60,814 bases of DNA from Pseudomonadota bacterium (GTDB lineage Bacteria > Pseudomonadota > Gammaproteobacteria > Steroidobacterales > Steroidobacteraceae): contig JAGTSG010000003.1 in the NCBI GenBank assembly GCA_018261655.1, forward strand, positions 1-60,814, given 5' to 3'. The notes beneath the pieces are model-generated. The model made no database searches. It had not been told where the DNA came from and saw only the letters and a list, made by a program, of their open reading frames with translations. The position numbers and the translations under genes were made by a program. How positions within the stretch are numbered: position 1 is the stretch's first letter; each line of letters opens with the position of its first letter. Positions 8,657-20,645 of this stretch are shown in pieces.

Positions 8657-9652
8657 CTAATTCCTTCGCGGCGCCTGCGCAAGGATGCGCGCCATCAGCG
8701 CCGGATCGTCGGGCAAGAGCCTGGCCGCAGGGAGGCGCACCAGCAGTTCCGCCCATTGTGGCTCCTTCGCCAGCACGCTCGCGAAGATCGGCATCGCCTC
8801 GGCCTCGCGCCCGATCGATGCGAGCGTGACCGCCTGCCAGAAGGGCAGCTCGAGGACCTCCGGCGCGAGCCCCGCCGCGCGCGCGTACTGTTGCAGCGCG
8901 TCATCGACCGCGTTCGAAGCCATCAGCTCGTCGCCGCGGTTGGCGTGGTTGTACGCGCGCTGCAGTCGCACGAGCCGCCGCAGTTCCTGCAACGGCTGCG
9001 GATGATCGTCCACCCGCAGGTCGAACACCCGGTCTGCCCCCGCCCACGGCCGCCCGGTGGACTGCCCCTTCACGACCAGGAGCGCCGCCGACTGCCGTCC
9101 GCGGACGTCGCCGCCGGCCGCTTCGCCGGCCTCGAGCGCCGCCAGCATGCGCTCGGCGAGATCGCCGCCCGCCTTCTCAAAGGCCTCCGCCATCGCCGGC
9201 CAGACACGATCGTTGGCCATCATGTTGGCCTGCACCGAGTACTGCGCCCCGACGCGCTGGCCCGCATGCTGGATGCAGGTCTTGCCGGTATGCGCGGCCA
9301 CGCGCCCCTGGGCATCGACGATGGCCACCTGCCGCACGTCCCGCTGCGGGTCCGCCTCGACCAGGGATTGCAGCGCGTCCGGCGCGGCCTTGCCCTCCTT
9401 CAACAGTGCCAGCGAGCGCAGGCCGTAGCCGGGATCGACGAACGACTGCGTCGCGATCGCCCCGACCCCTGCTTCCGCCCAGGTGACGATCGAGCCGACC
9501 GAGAACCAGTGCGACTGCACGGCCACGCCCATCTCCCCGGTGCTGGCGTCACGGGCGACGATGGAATACGTGTGGACGAGTGGATCCGCCAGCGCGTTGC
9601 TGCCGATGACCGTCGACAGGACCATTGCGCCGGCCTTCGAGACCTTGCTCAT
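8657..9652 (-). CDS. DUF1028 family Ntn-hydrolase-like protein with TPR-like tail
   Basis: About 331 residues. A signal-like N-terminus (MVLSTVIGSNALA) precedes HTYSIVARDASTGEMGVAVQ, the hallmark start of DUF1028, which has an Ntn-hydrolase fold; IVDAQGRVAAHTGKTC and YSVQANMMAN are also typical. From about residue 230 the sequence looks like a TPR-type helical repeat. The substrate of the family is not established. ATG 9652 has AGGG eight nt upstream; an ATG two codons earlier is also in frame. It lies 57 nt after malQ on the same strand and may be the tail of that operon. Confidence 0.8.
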   Translation of the reverse strand: MSKVSKAGAMVLSTVIGSNALADPLVHTYSIVARDASTGEMGVAVQSHWFSVGSIVTWAEAGVGAIATQSFVDPGYGLRSLALLKEGKAAPDALQSLVEADPQRDVRQVAIVDAQGRVAAHTGKTCIQHAGQRVGAQYSVQANMMANDRVWPAMAEAFEKAGGDLAERMLAALEAGEAAGGDVRGRQSAALLVVKGQSTGRPWAGADRVFDLRVDDHPQPLQELRRLVRLQRAYNHANRGDELMASNAVDDALQQYARAAGLAPEVLELPFWQAVTLASIGREAEAMPIFASVLAKEPQWAELLVRLPAARLLPDDPALMARILAQAPRRN

Positions 9653-9715
9653 GGACATTGCCCTGACCCCGTGAATTCCGCGAGATGAACTGGACCGTGG
9701 TCGGTGGACCCGCGT

Positions 9716-11605
9716 TCAGCGCGGCCGCAGCCGTCTCAGCGCCTCCAGCACCGGCACTGCCGCAGGCTCCTCCAGCAGGGACTCTACACCGACGCTCAGC
9801 TTGCGCTGCCAGTTGGCGTACTCGCTGCACGTGCCCGGCACGTTGACCGGGTCCGTCATGCCCAGCAGGTCCTCGGCCTGCACCGCAACGAGCGCGGAGG
9901 CCGTCGAGGCCAGGAAAGCATATACGGCCGCGGCGAAATCCGGCTCGAAGCGATCGACCGGCCAGCGCGGACGCACGCCGGCCTCCGCCATGGCGTCCAC
10001 GAGACGCTGGCGGTCGAGCTCGCGCTCCGCGAACAGCCTGCCGAGGTCCTGCCCCTCCGGGTACATGCCGAGCTGCGCGCGCAACTCGATGTCGCTGCCT
10101 TCCCACCAGGCGCGCAGGCTCGGCAGGTCGTGGGTGGTCACCGAGGCCAGCACGTCGGGGCGCCAGTCCGCCGGCGACTTGAAGCCGCCCGCGGCATCCC
10201 GCTCGAAGTAGAGCACGGTGTATCCATAGACCCCGCTGTCGGCCATGGCCCGGCCGACCTCGGCCGGTACGGTGCCGAGGTCCTCGCCGATGACCAGGCA
10301 GCCATTGCAGCGGCTCTCCGTGGCCACCGCGTCGAAGAGCCGCCCGACCGGGTAGTGGACGTAGCCGCCCTCGCTCGCGGCAAAGCCCCGCGGGACCCAC
10401 CACAGCCGGTACAGCGACATGACGTGGTCGAGCCGCAGCGCGCCGAAGTGCCGCATGTTGTCGCGCATCATCCGCGCGAATCCGCGAGCCTCGTCGCGCG
10501 ACATCACCCGGGGATCCGGCGGGGCCAGTCCCCAGTCCTGGCCCTTGAGCGCCAGCGCGTCCGGCGGCGCGCCGATGCTGGCGCCCTCGCAGTACGCCGC
10601 GCGGTTCGACCAGGTCTCGGAGCCGCCTGGGTCCGAGCCCACGGCATAGTCGCCGTAGAGGCCGATCCGCATGCCGGCCTCGAGGGCCACGCGCTGCGCG
10701 CCGGCCAGCTGGCTTTCCGCGATCCACTGCAGCCAGGCGTGAAACTCGACTTCCTCCGCGGCGTCATGCGCGAACGCGGCGACCGCCGTCGAGTCGGGGT
10801 CCTGGTAGCGCTCGGGCCAGCTCGGCCAGCCTCCCAGCGCGTCGTGCGTCGCGCGCATCTCCGCGTCCAGCGCCTCGAACAGGGCATGGCGTCCGACCGT
10901 GTCCGCCCGCTCCGCGAGGAACTCCCGGAACGCGCGGGCGCGTGGCGTTCCACCGGCCACTTCCGCCGTCCGGAACCGCTGGTGGAGCCGGCGAAGGACC
11001 GGGAGCTTGCAGCGCGCGACGCCCGGGTAGTCCACGAGGTCGAGGGCGCGCAGCCGCGCCAGTTCCTGCTGGAAGGCCGGCGCCGCGATCGCCGCCTGCG
11101 CCTCGGGGCAGTCCACGAGGTCCGGCACCGCGTCGATCGCGATGTTGAGGACGTTGAGGCAATGGCGTGTCGAGGGACTGTACGGGCTGCACTGCGCGGG
11201 GTCGGCGGCGAACAGCGCGTGCAGCGGGTTCAGGCCGATGAAGTCCGCGCCCCGCGCCGCCGCGGCGCGCGCAAGCTGCGCCAGGTCGCCGAAGTCCCCC
11301 ACGCCCCAGTTCGACCTGGAGCGCAGGGTGTAGAGCTGCACGCACAGGCCCCAGGGCCGGGCGCCCGCCGCGAGGAACTCCGGCCTGTGACAGCGCGAGG
11401 GCGTCGTGACGTCGCGCGGGGGCCTGCCGGCCGCTTCCTCCAGCGCCGCCGCAACCGCGGCGGCGTCCTCGACGTCGATGCCCATCGCCGCGAGGATGGC
11501 CGCGCGGGTGCGCAGGCTCACCTCGCGCGGCTCGCCCCGGAAGTCGAGGTAGCTGTGTCCGAGCCCGCGCGCCTGGGCGAGGGCCGTCAGGTCCTTGTGG
11601 ATCAT
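9716..11605 (-). CDS. malQ: 4-alpha-glucanotransferase (amylomaltase, GH77)
   Basis: This 629-residue protein has the GH77 catalytic signatures: the nucleophile Asp393 in RLDHVMSLYR, the acid/base Glu441 in VIGEDLGTVP, and the transition-state region TTHDLPSLRAWWEG. It disproportionates short maltodextrins left after phosphorolysis and debranching, so that GlgP can use them. Its ATG overlaps the glgX stop by 4 nt, which implies coupling. Confidence 0.92.
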   Translation of the reverse strand: MIHKDLTALAQARGLGHSYLDFRGEPREVSLRTRAAILAAMGIDVEDAAAVAAALEEAAGRPPRDVTTPSRCHRPEFLAAGARPWGLCVQLYTLRSRSNWGVGDFGDLAQLARAAAARGADFIGLNPLHALFAADPAQCSPYSPSTRHCLNVLNIAIDAVPDLVDCPEAQAAIAAPAFQQELARLRALDLVDYPGVARCKLPVLRRLHQRFRTAEVAGGTPRARAFREFLAERADTVGRHALFEALDAEMRATHDALGGWPSWPERYQDPDSTAVAAFAHDAAEEVEFHAWLQWIAESQLAGAQRVALEAGMRIGLYGDYAVGSDPGGSETWSNRAAYCEGASIGAPPDALALKGQDWGLAPPDPRVMSRDEARGFARMMRDNMRHFGALRLDHVMSLYRLWWVPRGFAASEGGYVHYPVGRLFDAVATESRCNGCLVIGEDLGTVPAEVGRAMADSGVYGYTVLYFERDAAGGFKSPADWRPDVLASVTTHDLPSLRAWWEGSDIELRAQLGMYPEGQDLGRLFAERELDRQRLVDAMAEAGVRPRWPVDRFEPDFAAAVYAFLASTASALVAVQAEDLLGMTDPVNVPGTCSEYANWQRKLSVGVESLLEEPAAVPVLEALRRLRPR

Positions 11606-13704
11606 CCGATGCGCTCCAGCACGACGAGGCTGCGGCCGCGCAGCCTCATCGGGTGTTCGGTCGCGGGCCCGTCCGCAGGTTGGCCGGGCGACGCCGTATC
11701 GAGGCAGGCCCGCCAGCGGCCGGGTACGTCGCCAGGCAGGCGGAATTCGATGTCCTCGATTCCGGCATGGAGGACCACCATCAGGTCGCCGGGCTGGTCC
11801 TCCGCGGCGCCGAGCAGCACGCCTAGGCAGCGCAGTCCCTCGTCGGCCCAGTCGTCTCCCAGCATGTCGCGGCCCGCGGGGTGCAGCCAGCGCACGTCCG
11901 GCTGGCGTCCCTCCCGCGGCGAGCCCTTGAAGAAGGTGTCGCGCCGCAGCTCCGGACGACGCAGCCGCAGCGCCGCCAGCGACCGGATGAAACCGCAGTT
12001 GTCATGACCCTGCGGCGCAGCTGCCGGGTCCCAGTCGAGCCAGCTGGTCTCGTTGTCCTGGCAATAGGCGTTGTTGTTGCCACCCTGGCTGCGCGCGAGC
12101 TCGTCGCCTGCCTGCAGCATGGGTACGCCCTGCGACAGCCACAGCGTCGCCAGGAGGTTGCGCATGTGCCGGGCGCGCGACTCGACGACGGCCGGATCGT
12201 CCGACGGACCCTCTACCCCGTGGTTGCAGCTCAGGTTGTCGCCGTGGCCGTCGCGGTTGCCCTCGAGGTTGGCCGCGTTGTGGCGATGGGCATAGCTGAC
12301 GAGGTCCGCCAGCGTGTAGCCGTCGTGCGACGTGACGTAGTTGATGCTCGCCTGCGGGCGCCGCCCGCCGGCACGGAACAGGTCGCTCGAGCCCGCGAGG
12401 CGCTCGGCCAGCGCGGGGACGCGCCCGGGGTCGCCGCGCCAGAATGCGCGCACGGTGTCCCGGTACCGGTCGTTCCACTCGGACCAGCCGGCTGGGAATC
12501 CGCCGAGGTGGTAGCCGCCCGGCCCCAGGTCCCAGGGCTCGGCGATCAGCTTGACGTAGGACAGGATCGGGTCGGAGCGAATGGCGCCGAAGATCGCGGC
12601 ATGGGGGTCGAAGCCCGCATGTCCACGTGCCAGCGCGGTGGCAAGGTCGAAGCGGAAGCCGTCCACGCCCATCTCGCGCGCCCAGTGGCGCAGGCACTCG
12701 AGGATCAGTTCACGGACCGCCGGATGGGTCGCGTTGACCGTGTTGCCGCAGCCGCTGTGGTTCTCGTACATGCGCGCGTCGCCGGGCGCCAGCCGGTAGT
12801 AGCTGGCGTTGTCGAGCCCCTTCATCGAGAGCGTGCGGCCGCCGGCGCCTGACTCGGCGGTGTGATTGAACACGACGTCGAGGATGACCTCTATGCCGCC
12901 GGCGTGCAGCGCGCGCACCATCTGCCTGAATTCGCCGACGGCGTCGCGGACGGCGTACTGCGGGGCCGGCGCGAACCACGCCAGCGGGTTGTAGCCCCAG
13001 TAGTTCTTCAGGCCCCGCTCGAGCAGGAACGGCTCGCTGACGAAGGCCTGGCAGGGCAGCAATTCGACCGACGTCACGCCGAGCGACCTGAGGTGGGCGA
13101 TGACCGACGGCACCGTCAGTCCCAGGTACCTGCCCCGCCATTCGGGCGGCACGTCGGGATGGCGCTGCGTGAAGCCCCTGACGTGCAGCTCGTAGAGAAC
13201 CGTGTCCCGCCAGGGCACCGCGGGAGCGCGCACGCCCTGCCAGTCGAAGGCCAGGTCGACGACGCACGACCTGGGCATGCACGAGGCCGTGTCGCCTGCG
13301 CGCGGGCCGCACTCCGGGTCATCGTCGAGCAGCGGCGAAGACCGCAGTGGTCCTTCGAGCGCACGTGCGGCGGGATCGACGAGCAGTCTCTCCGGGTTGA
13401 AGCGGTGGCCGTCGCGCAACGAGAACGGGCCGTGGGCGCGGAAACCATAGAGCGTTCCCGGCGCCGCCAGCGCAGCCGGCAGGAAGCCGTGCCAGACCAT
13501 TCCGGTCCGCGCAGGAAGCGCGTGACGGCCGGTCTCGCGACCGCTGACTGCATCGAACAGGCAGACCTCGATGCGCTCCGCATGCGCGGAGAACACGGCG
13601 AAATTCACGCCTTCGCCCGTCCACCTCGCGCCGAGCGGCGCGGGCAGCCCGCGCGTCATGGGCGTTGCCGCTGCGCCCGGCGCCGATGACACCGTCGCAT
13701 CCAT
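11602..13704 (-). CDS. glgX: Glycogen debranching enzyme (GH13, isoamylase type)
   Basis: This 700-residue protein has an N-terminal CBM48-like domain (PLGARWTGEGVNFAVFSAHA) and a GH13 barrel. The barrel includes DVVFNHTAE, the nucleophile Asp353 in GFRFDLATAL, and NYVTSHDGYTLADLVSY. GlgX removes the short branches left by phosphorylase. It starts 5 nt after glgB ends, and its stop overlaps malQ. Confidence 0.93.
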   Translation of the reverse strand: MDATVSSAPGAAATPMTRGLPAPLGARWTGEGVNFAVFSAHAERIEVCLFDAVSGRETGRHALPARTGMVWHGFLPAALAAPGTLYGFRAHGPFSLRDGHRFNPERLLVDPAARALEGPLRSSPLLDDDPECGPRAGDTASCMPRSCVVDLAFDWQGVRAPAVPWRDTVLYELHVRGFTQRHPDVPPEWRGRYLGLTVPSVIAHLRSLGVTSVELLPCQAFVSEPFLLERGLKNYWGYNPLAWFAPAPQYAVRDAVGEFRQMVRALHAGGIEVILDVVFNHTAESGAGGRTLSMKGLDNASYYRLAPGDARMYENHSGCGNTVNATHPAVRELILECLRHWAREMGVDGFRFDLATALARGHAGFDPHAAIFGAIRSDPILSYVKLIAEPWDLGPGGYHLGGFPAGWSEWNDRYRDTVRAFWRGDPGRVPALAERLAGSSDLFRAGGRRPQASINYVTSHDGYTLADLVSYAHRHNAANLEGNRDGHGDNLSCNHGVEGPSDDPAVVESRARHMRNLLATLWLSQGVPMLQAGDELARSQGGNNNAYCQDNETSWLDWDPAAAPQGHDNCGFIRSLAALRLRRPELRRDTFFKGSPREGRQPDVRWLHPAGRDMLGDDWADEGLRCLGVLLGAAEDQPGDLMVVLHAGIEDIEFRLPGDVPGRWRACLDTASPGQPADGPATEHPMRLRGRSLVVLERIG

Positions 13705-13709
13705 GCCGC

Positions 13710-15961
<2,252 letters not shown>

Positions 15962-15965
<4 letters not shown>

Positions 15966-18436
15966 AGTACCGGCCTGAGCCTCCAGATCCGCTCGGCGTA
16001 CTCGCGAACGCTGCGGTCGCTCGAGAACCGCCCCACGGACAGGGCGTTGACCGCCGCGCAACGTGTCCAGGCGTCCGCGTCCGCGAACAGCGCGTCCACC
16101 CGGCGCTGCGCGTCCTCGTAGGCGTCGAAGTCGGCGAGCACGAGATACGGCTCGCCGTCGCCGAGCAGCCTGTTCACGACCTGCTTGGCGGCATCGACGT
16201 CGTCCGGCGTGAAGTACCCGGCATCCAGCATCTCGAGCGCCTGGGCGAGCTCCCCGCCGGCCACGGCGAATTCCTGCGGCACGTAGCGCCGGCGCAGCGA
16301 CTTCGCGCCCTCGGCGTCGAGCCCGAAGATGACCATGTTGGCCGGCCCCACGCACTCGCGGATTTCGATGTTCGCGCCGTCGAGCGTGCCGATCGTCACG
16401 GCGCCGTTGAGCGCGAGCTTCATGTTGCCGGTACCCGAGGCCTCCATGCCCGCGGTCGAGATCTGCTGCGACAGGTCCGCCGCCGGCATGATCTGCTGGG
16501 CGAGCGACACGTCGTAGTCCGGCAGGAAGGCCACGCGCAGGCGTCCCGCGGTCAGCGGGTCGGCGTTGACGACGCGGGCGACCGAGTTGATGAGCCGGAT
16601 GATCGCCTTGGCCATGGCGTAGCCGGGAGCCGCCTTGCCCGCGAACATCACGGTGCGCGGCACCGGGTCGGGCCGCCCCGCGCGTATCCGGTTGTAGCGG
16701 GTGATGACCGACAGCAGGTTGAGCACCTGCCGCTTGTACTCGTGGATGCGCTTCACCTGGACGTCGAACATCGAGTCCGGGTCGATGACGACGCCTGCGC
16801 GCTGCGCGACGACCGCCGCCAGCTGGCGCTTGTTGGCCTGCTTGACCTCGCGGAAGCGGCGCCTGAACTCCGGCTCGCCCGGCGCGTCGCGCAGGCGCTC
16901 GAGCTCCTCGAGGTCGTTCTCCCAGCCGTGGCCGAGCCGCTCCGTGAGCAGCGCGGAGAGCCCGGGGTTCGACTGCTTGAGCCAGCGGCGCACCGCGATG
17001 CCGTTGGTCACGTTGGTGAAGCGCTCGGGCAGCATCTCGGCGAAGTCGGCGAAGATCGTCTCGCGCATCAGGCCCGAGTGCAGCCGCGCCACGCCGTTGA
17101 CGCGCCGGCTGCCGATCACGGCGAGGTGGGACATCCTGACCTGGCGGCCGGCGCCCTCGTCAATGATGGACATGCGACGCCGACGGTCATGGTCGCCCGG
17201 GAACCGCTCGCTCACCGTGTCGAGGAACTCGCGGTTGATGAGGTAGATGATCTGCAGGTGCCGCGGCAGCAGCTTCTCGAACATCGCCACCGGCCAGGTC
17301 TCGAGCGCCTCGGGCAGCAGCGTGTGGTTGGTGTAGCCGAACACCTCGGTGGCGATCTCGCGCGCCTGCCCCCAGTCCATGCCGTGTTCGTCCACCAGCA
17401 GCCGGATGAGTTCCGGGATCGCCAGCGCCGGGTGGGTGTCGTTCAGCTGGATCGCCACCGAGTCGGGCAGCCGCGCGAGGCCGCGCCCTTCGGCAAGGTG
17501 GCCGGCCAGCAGGTCCTGCAGGCTGGCGCTCACGAAAAAGTACTGCTGGCGGAGACGCAACTCGCGGCCCTGGGGCGTCGAGTCGTCGGGATAGAGCACG
17601 CGCGAGACGTTCTTCGCGCTGACCTGTTCCTCCACGGCGCCGGCATAGTTGCCGGCATTGAAGCGCTCGACGTGGAACGGCGTGATGCTGCGCCCGGACC
17701 AGAGCCGCAGGTGGTTCACGGTCGGGCTGCGGTTGCCCGGCACGAGGTGATCGAAGCCCACCGCCAGCAGGTCCGAAGTGCCGACCCAGCGGTGCCGTGT
17801 CCGCCCGTCGGCGCCGCGGTCGGCCTCGCAACGCCCGCCGAACTTCACCGTGTAGGAGGCGTCGCTGCGCGAGATCTCCCACGGGTTGCGCAGGCGCAGC
17901 CAGCTGCTCGCGAGCTCGCGCTGCCCGCCGTCCTCGCCGATCGTCTGCGTGAAGATGCCGTAGTCGTAGCGGATGCCGTAGCCGGTGGCCGGGTACTGCA
18001 GCGTCGCGAGCGAATCGAGGAAGCAGGCCGCGAGGCGCCCGAGCCCGCCGTTGCCGAGTCCCGGGTCGACCTCCAGCGCGGCGAGGGCGTCGAGGTCGAG
18101 ACCGTACTCGGACAGCGCCCGCCGGGCCTCGAGCACGAGGTCGCCGTCCAGGCTCGACAAGGCGTTGACGAGCGAACGACCCGGCAGGAACTCGACCGAC
18201 AGGTAACAGACGCGCTTGGCGTGGCTCGTCGCCACGCGGCGCTGCGTCGCCAGCCATCGGGCGGTCAGTTCCTCGCGGGCGGCCAGGGACAGCGCGTCGT
18301 AGAAGTCGCGCGGTGTCGCCGTCTGCGGGTCCTTGCCGAGGCTGCGCGTCAGGCGGTCCAGCAGCGCGCTGCGGAGGTTGCCTGCGGTCAGGGTGTTGCC
18401 GCTCCACAGCGGCGCATCGTTCGGGGCACCATGCAT
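15962..18436 (-). CDS. glgP: Glycogen/maltodextrin phosphorylase (GT35)
   Basis: Starting at ATG 18436 the protein has 824 residues, a normal length; the frame is open 46 codons further up inside rlmKL. GT35 signatures include VCYLSVEFLPGR, GNGGLGRLAACFLDSLATL, QLNDTHPALAIPEL and the pyridoxal phosphate site EASGTGNMKLALNG with Lys673. It releases glucose 1-phosphate from glycogen or maltodextrin. It starts 16 nt after the rlmKL stop, and an AAGGCAGG-like ribosome site is partly formed in that gap. Confidence 0.93.
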
Positions 18437-18452
18437 GAGACCGATACCTGCC

Positions 18453-20645
18453 TTAGTCGCCACCGCGAGGCGTGATCGCAAAGACGCTGCGTATCCCCGG
18501 CCGCCGCGAGAAATCCCGCGGCAGCGTCGCGGCGCTCCAGTCCTCGACTCCGACCTCACCCAGCCCGGCGGCATCCAGCCTGAAGCTCTGGAGGTTGCTC
18601 GAGAAGATCAGCATCCCCCCCGGCCCCAGCCGCGACAGCGCGGCACGGATCAGCCCCACGTGGTCCCGCTGGACGTCGAACTCGCGCTCCATCGACTTCG
18701 AATTGGAGAACGTCGGCGGGTCGAGCAGCACGAGGTCGAATCGCTGGCCGTCATCATACGACAGCCACGCGAGGCAATCCGCCCGTACAAGCGCATGCGC
18801 CGGACCCGCCAGGCCGTTCAGCGCGAGGTTGCGCTGCGCCCAATCGAGGTAGGTGCGGGACATGTCGACGGTCAGGGTGGCCGCGGCGCCGCCGGCCGCG
18901 GCGTAGCAGGTCGCGGTGCCGGTGTAGGCGAACAGGTTGAGGAAGCGCCGGCCGCGCGCCAGCTCACGGATGCGGGCGCGGACCAGCCGGTAGTCCAGGA
19001 ACAGGCCGGTGTCGAGGTAGTCGGTGAAGTTGACCAGGAAGCGCAGGCCGCCTTCCGCCACCACGTCAAACTCGCCCCGCTCGGAGACCTTCCCGTACTG
19101 CGAGGCGCCTCGCTGTGGCCGGCGTGTCCTCATGAAGGTCCGGTCCGGAGCGACGCCGGTGACTTCCGACAGCACCGACAGCGCCTCCTCGCGCCGGGCC
19201 CTGGCGCGTGCGCGGTCGACCGTCGCGGGCGCCGCGTACTCCTGCACGTACAGCCAGGCCCCGCCGGAGCCATCGGGATCCGCCTGGTAGAGGTCGATGG
19301 CAAACGCGTACTCGGGCATGTCCGCGTCGTACAGCCGGTAGCAGGACACGCCCTCGCGCCTGGCCCAGGCGCGCAGCTCCCGGAGGTTCTTGCGCAGCCG
19401 GTTGGCGAACATCTGCGCGCCCGGGCGGGCGCGCGCGGCGGCGGCGTCGAACGGTGGCGGCCGGCCGGGCTCGCGTTTCCTGTCGAAACGCCCCGGCGAC
19501 ACGTCGAGGCGCAGCAGTCGGCACTCGATCGGCCCGTTCATCATGCGGTGCGTGCGCACCGCCTCGATGCCGATGGCACGGCCGAGCGGCGGGTTGCCCG
19601 TGAACACCGCGGCCTGCCAGCCCACGTAACCCTCGCGCAGCCGCGTGCCAAGCGACTCGTACAGCGCCCGCAGGTCGTCGGCCTGCCCGAGGCGCTCGCC
19701 GTAGGGCGGGTTGGTGGCGAGCAGTCCGGTCGGCGCCGGCGCCGGCGGCAGCGTGTCGAGCGTGGACCGCCTGAACTGGACCACGCCGGCGAGCCCCGCC
19801 CGCGCCAGGTTGCCCGTGGCGGCGTGGATCGCGGCCGGGTCCGCGTCGAAGCCGAAGAGGCGCCCGGGGGCGAGCTTGCCCCGGGACCGCCGCGCCTCCG
19901 CCTCGACGGCCAGGCGGTGCCAGCATGCCGCGTCGTGGCCGCGCCAGCGCGTGAAGCCGAAGCGGACGCGCAACAGACCAGGCGCGATGTCGCCGGCGAT
20001 CAGCGCGGCCTCGATCGGCAGCGTGCCCGAACCGCACATGGGATCGACGAAGGCGCCGCCGGCCGCCGCAATGCGCGGCCATCCCGCGCGCAGCAGGATC
20101 GCCGCGGCGAGGTTCTCCTTGAGCGGCGCGACGAGCTGCCGCTCGCGATAGCCGCGCCGGTGCAGGCTCTCGCCGGCCAGGTCGACGCTGACCGTCGCCG
20201 CCTGCCCGTCGAGTCTCACGTTGATGCGCAGGTCCGGCGCGACGATGTCCACCGAGGGCCGCGAGCCGCAGCGCTCCCGAAACTGGTCAACGATCGCGTC
20301 CTTGACCTTCTGGGCGGCATAGCGGCTGTGCGTGAGGGCGCCGCCGTGGGACGAGAAGTCCACCGCAAGCGTGTCGTCCGGGCCGAGATGGGCCGACCAG
20401 TCGATGCCCCGCACTCCCTCGTAGAGGCTGTCCGGGTCCGTCGCCGTGAAATGCCCCACCGGCCAGAGCACGTGCAGGCCGACGCGCGACCACAGGCAGG
20501 CCTGGTAGGCAGTCTCGAGCGTGCCCGTGCAGGCGACGCCCGCCCGCGACTCGTGCAGCCCGGTCGCGCCGACCGACTCGAGCTCGGCGGCGAGCAGGTC
20601 CGCGGTGCCCGCCGCCGCCGTGACGAAGAAGCCCGTCGCAGTCAT
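18453..20645 (-). CDS. rlmL: Bifunctional 23S rRNA methyltransferase RlmKL (m2G2445 / m7G2069)
   Basis: Starting at ATG 20645 (MTATGFFVTAAAGTADLLA), which overlaps the previous stop as ATGA, the protein has 730 residues. The order is a THUMP domain, an RlmL methyltransferase domain with DPMCGSGTLPIEAALIAGD and TNPPYGERLG, then an RlmK domain with LNLFAYTGTATCYAAAGGA and LLDPPTFSNSKSM. The fusion is typical of gammaproteobacteria; each half methylates one guanosine of 23S rRNA. A housekeeping rRNA gene between polyamine and glycogen genes is an unusual setting. Confidence 0.92.
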   Translation of the reverse strand: MTATGFFVTAAAGTADLLAAELESVGATGLHESRAGVACTGTLETAYQACLWSRVGLHVLWPVGHFTATDPDSLYEGVRGIDWSAHLGPDDTLAVDFSSHGGALTHSRYAAQKVKDAIVDQFRERCGSRPSVDIVAPDLRINVRLDGQAATVSVDLAGESLHRRGYRERQLVAPLKENLAAAILLRAGWPRIAAAGGAFVDPMCGSGTLPIEAALIAGDIAPGLLRVRFGFTRWRGHDAACWHRLAVEAEARRSRGKLAPGRLFGFDADPAAIHAATGNLARAGLAGVVQFRRSTLDTLPPAPAPTGLLATNPPYGERLGQADDLRALYESLGTRLREGYVGWQAAVFTGNPPLGRAIGIEAVRTHRMMNGPIECRLLRLDVSPGRFDRKREPGRPPPFDAAAARARPGAQMFANRLRKNLRELRAWARREGVSCYRLYDADMPEYAFAIDLYQADPDGSGGAWLYVQEYAAPATVDRARARARREEALSVLSEVTGVAPDRTFMRTRRPQRGASQYGKVSERGEFDVVAEGGLRFLVNFTDYLDTGLFLDYRLVRARIRELARGRRFLNLFAYTGTATCYAAAGGAAATLTVDMSRTYLDWAQRNLALNGLAGPAHALVRADCLAWLSYDDGQRFDLVLLDPPTFSNSKSMEREFDVQRDHVGLIRAALSRLGPGGMLIFSSNLQSFRLDAAGLGEVGVEDWSAATLPRDFSRRPGIRSVFAITPRGGD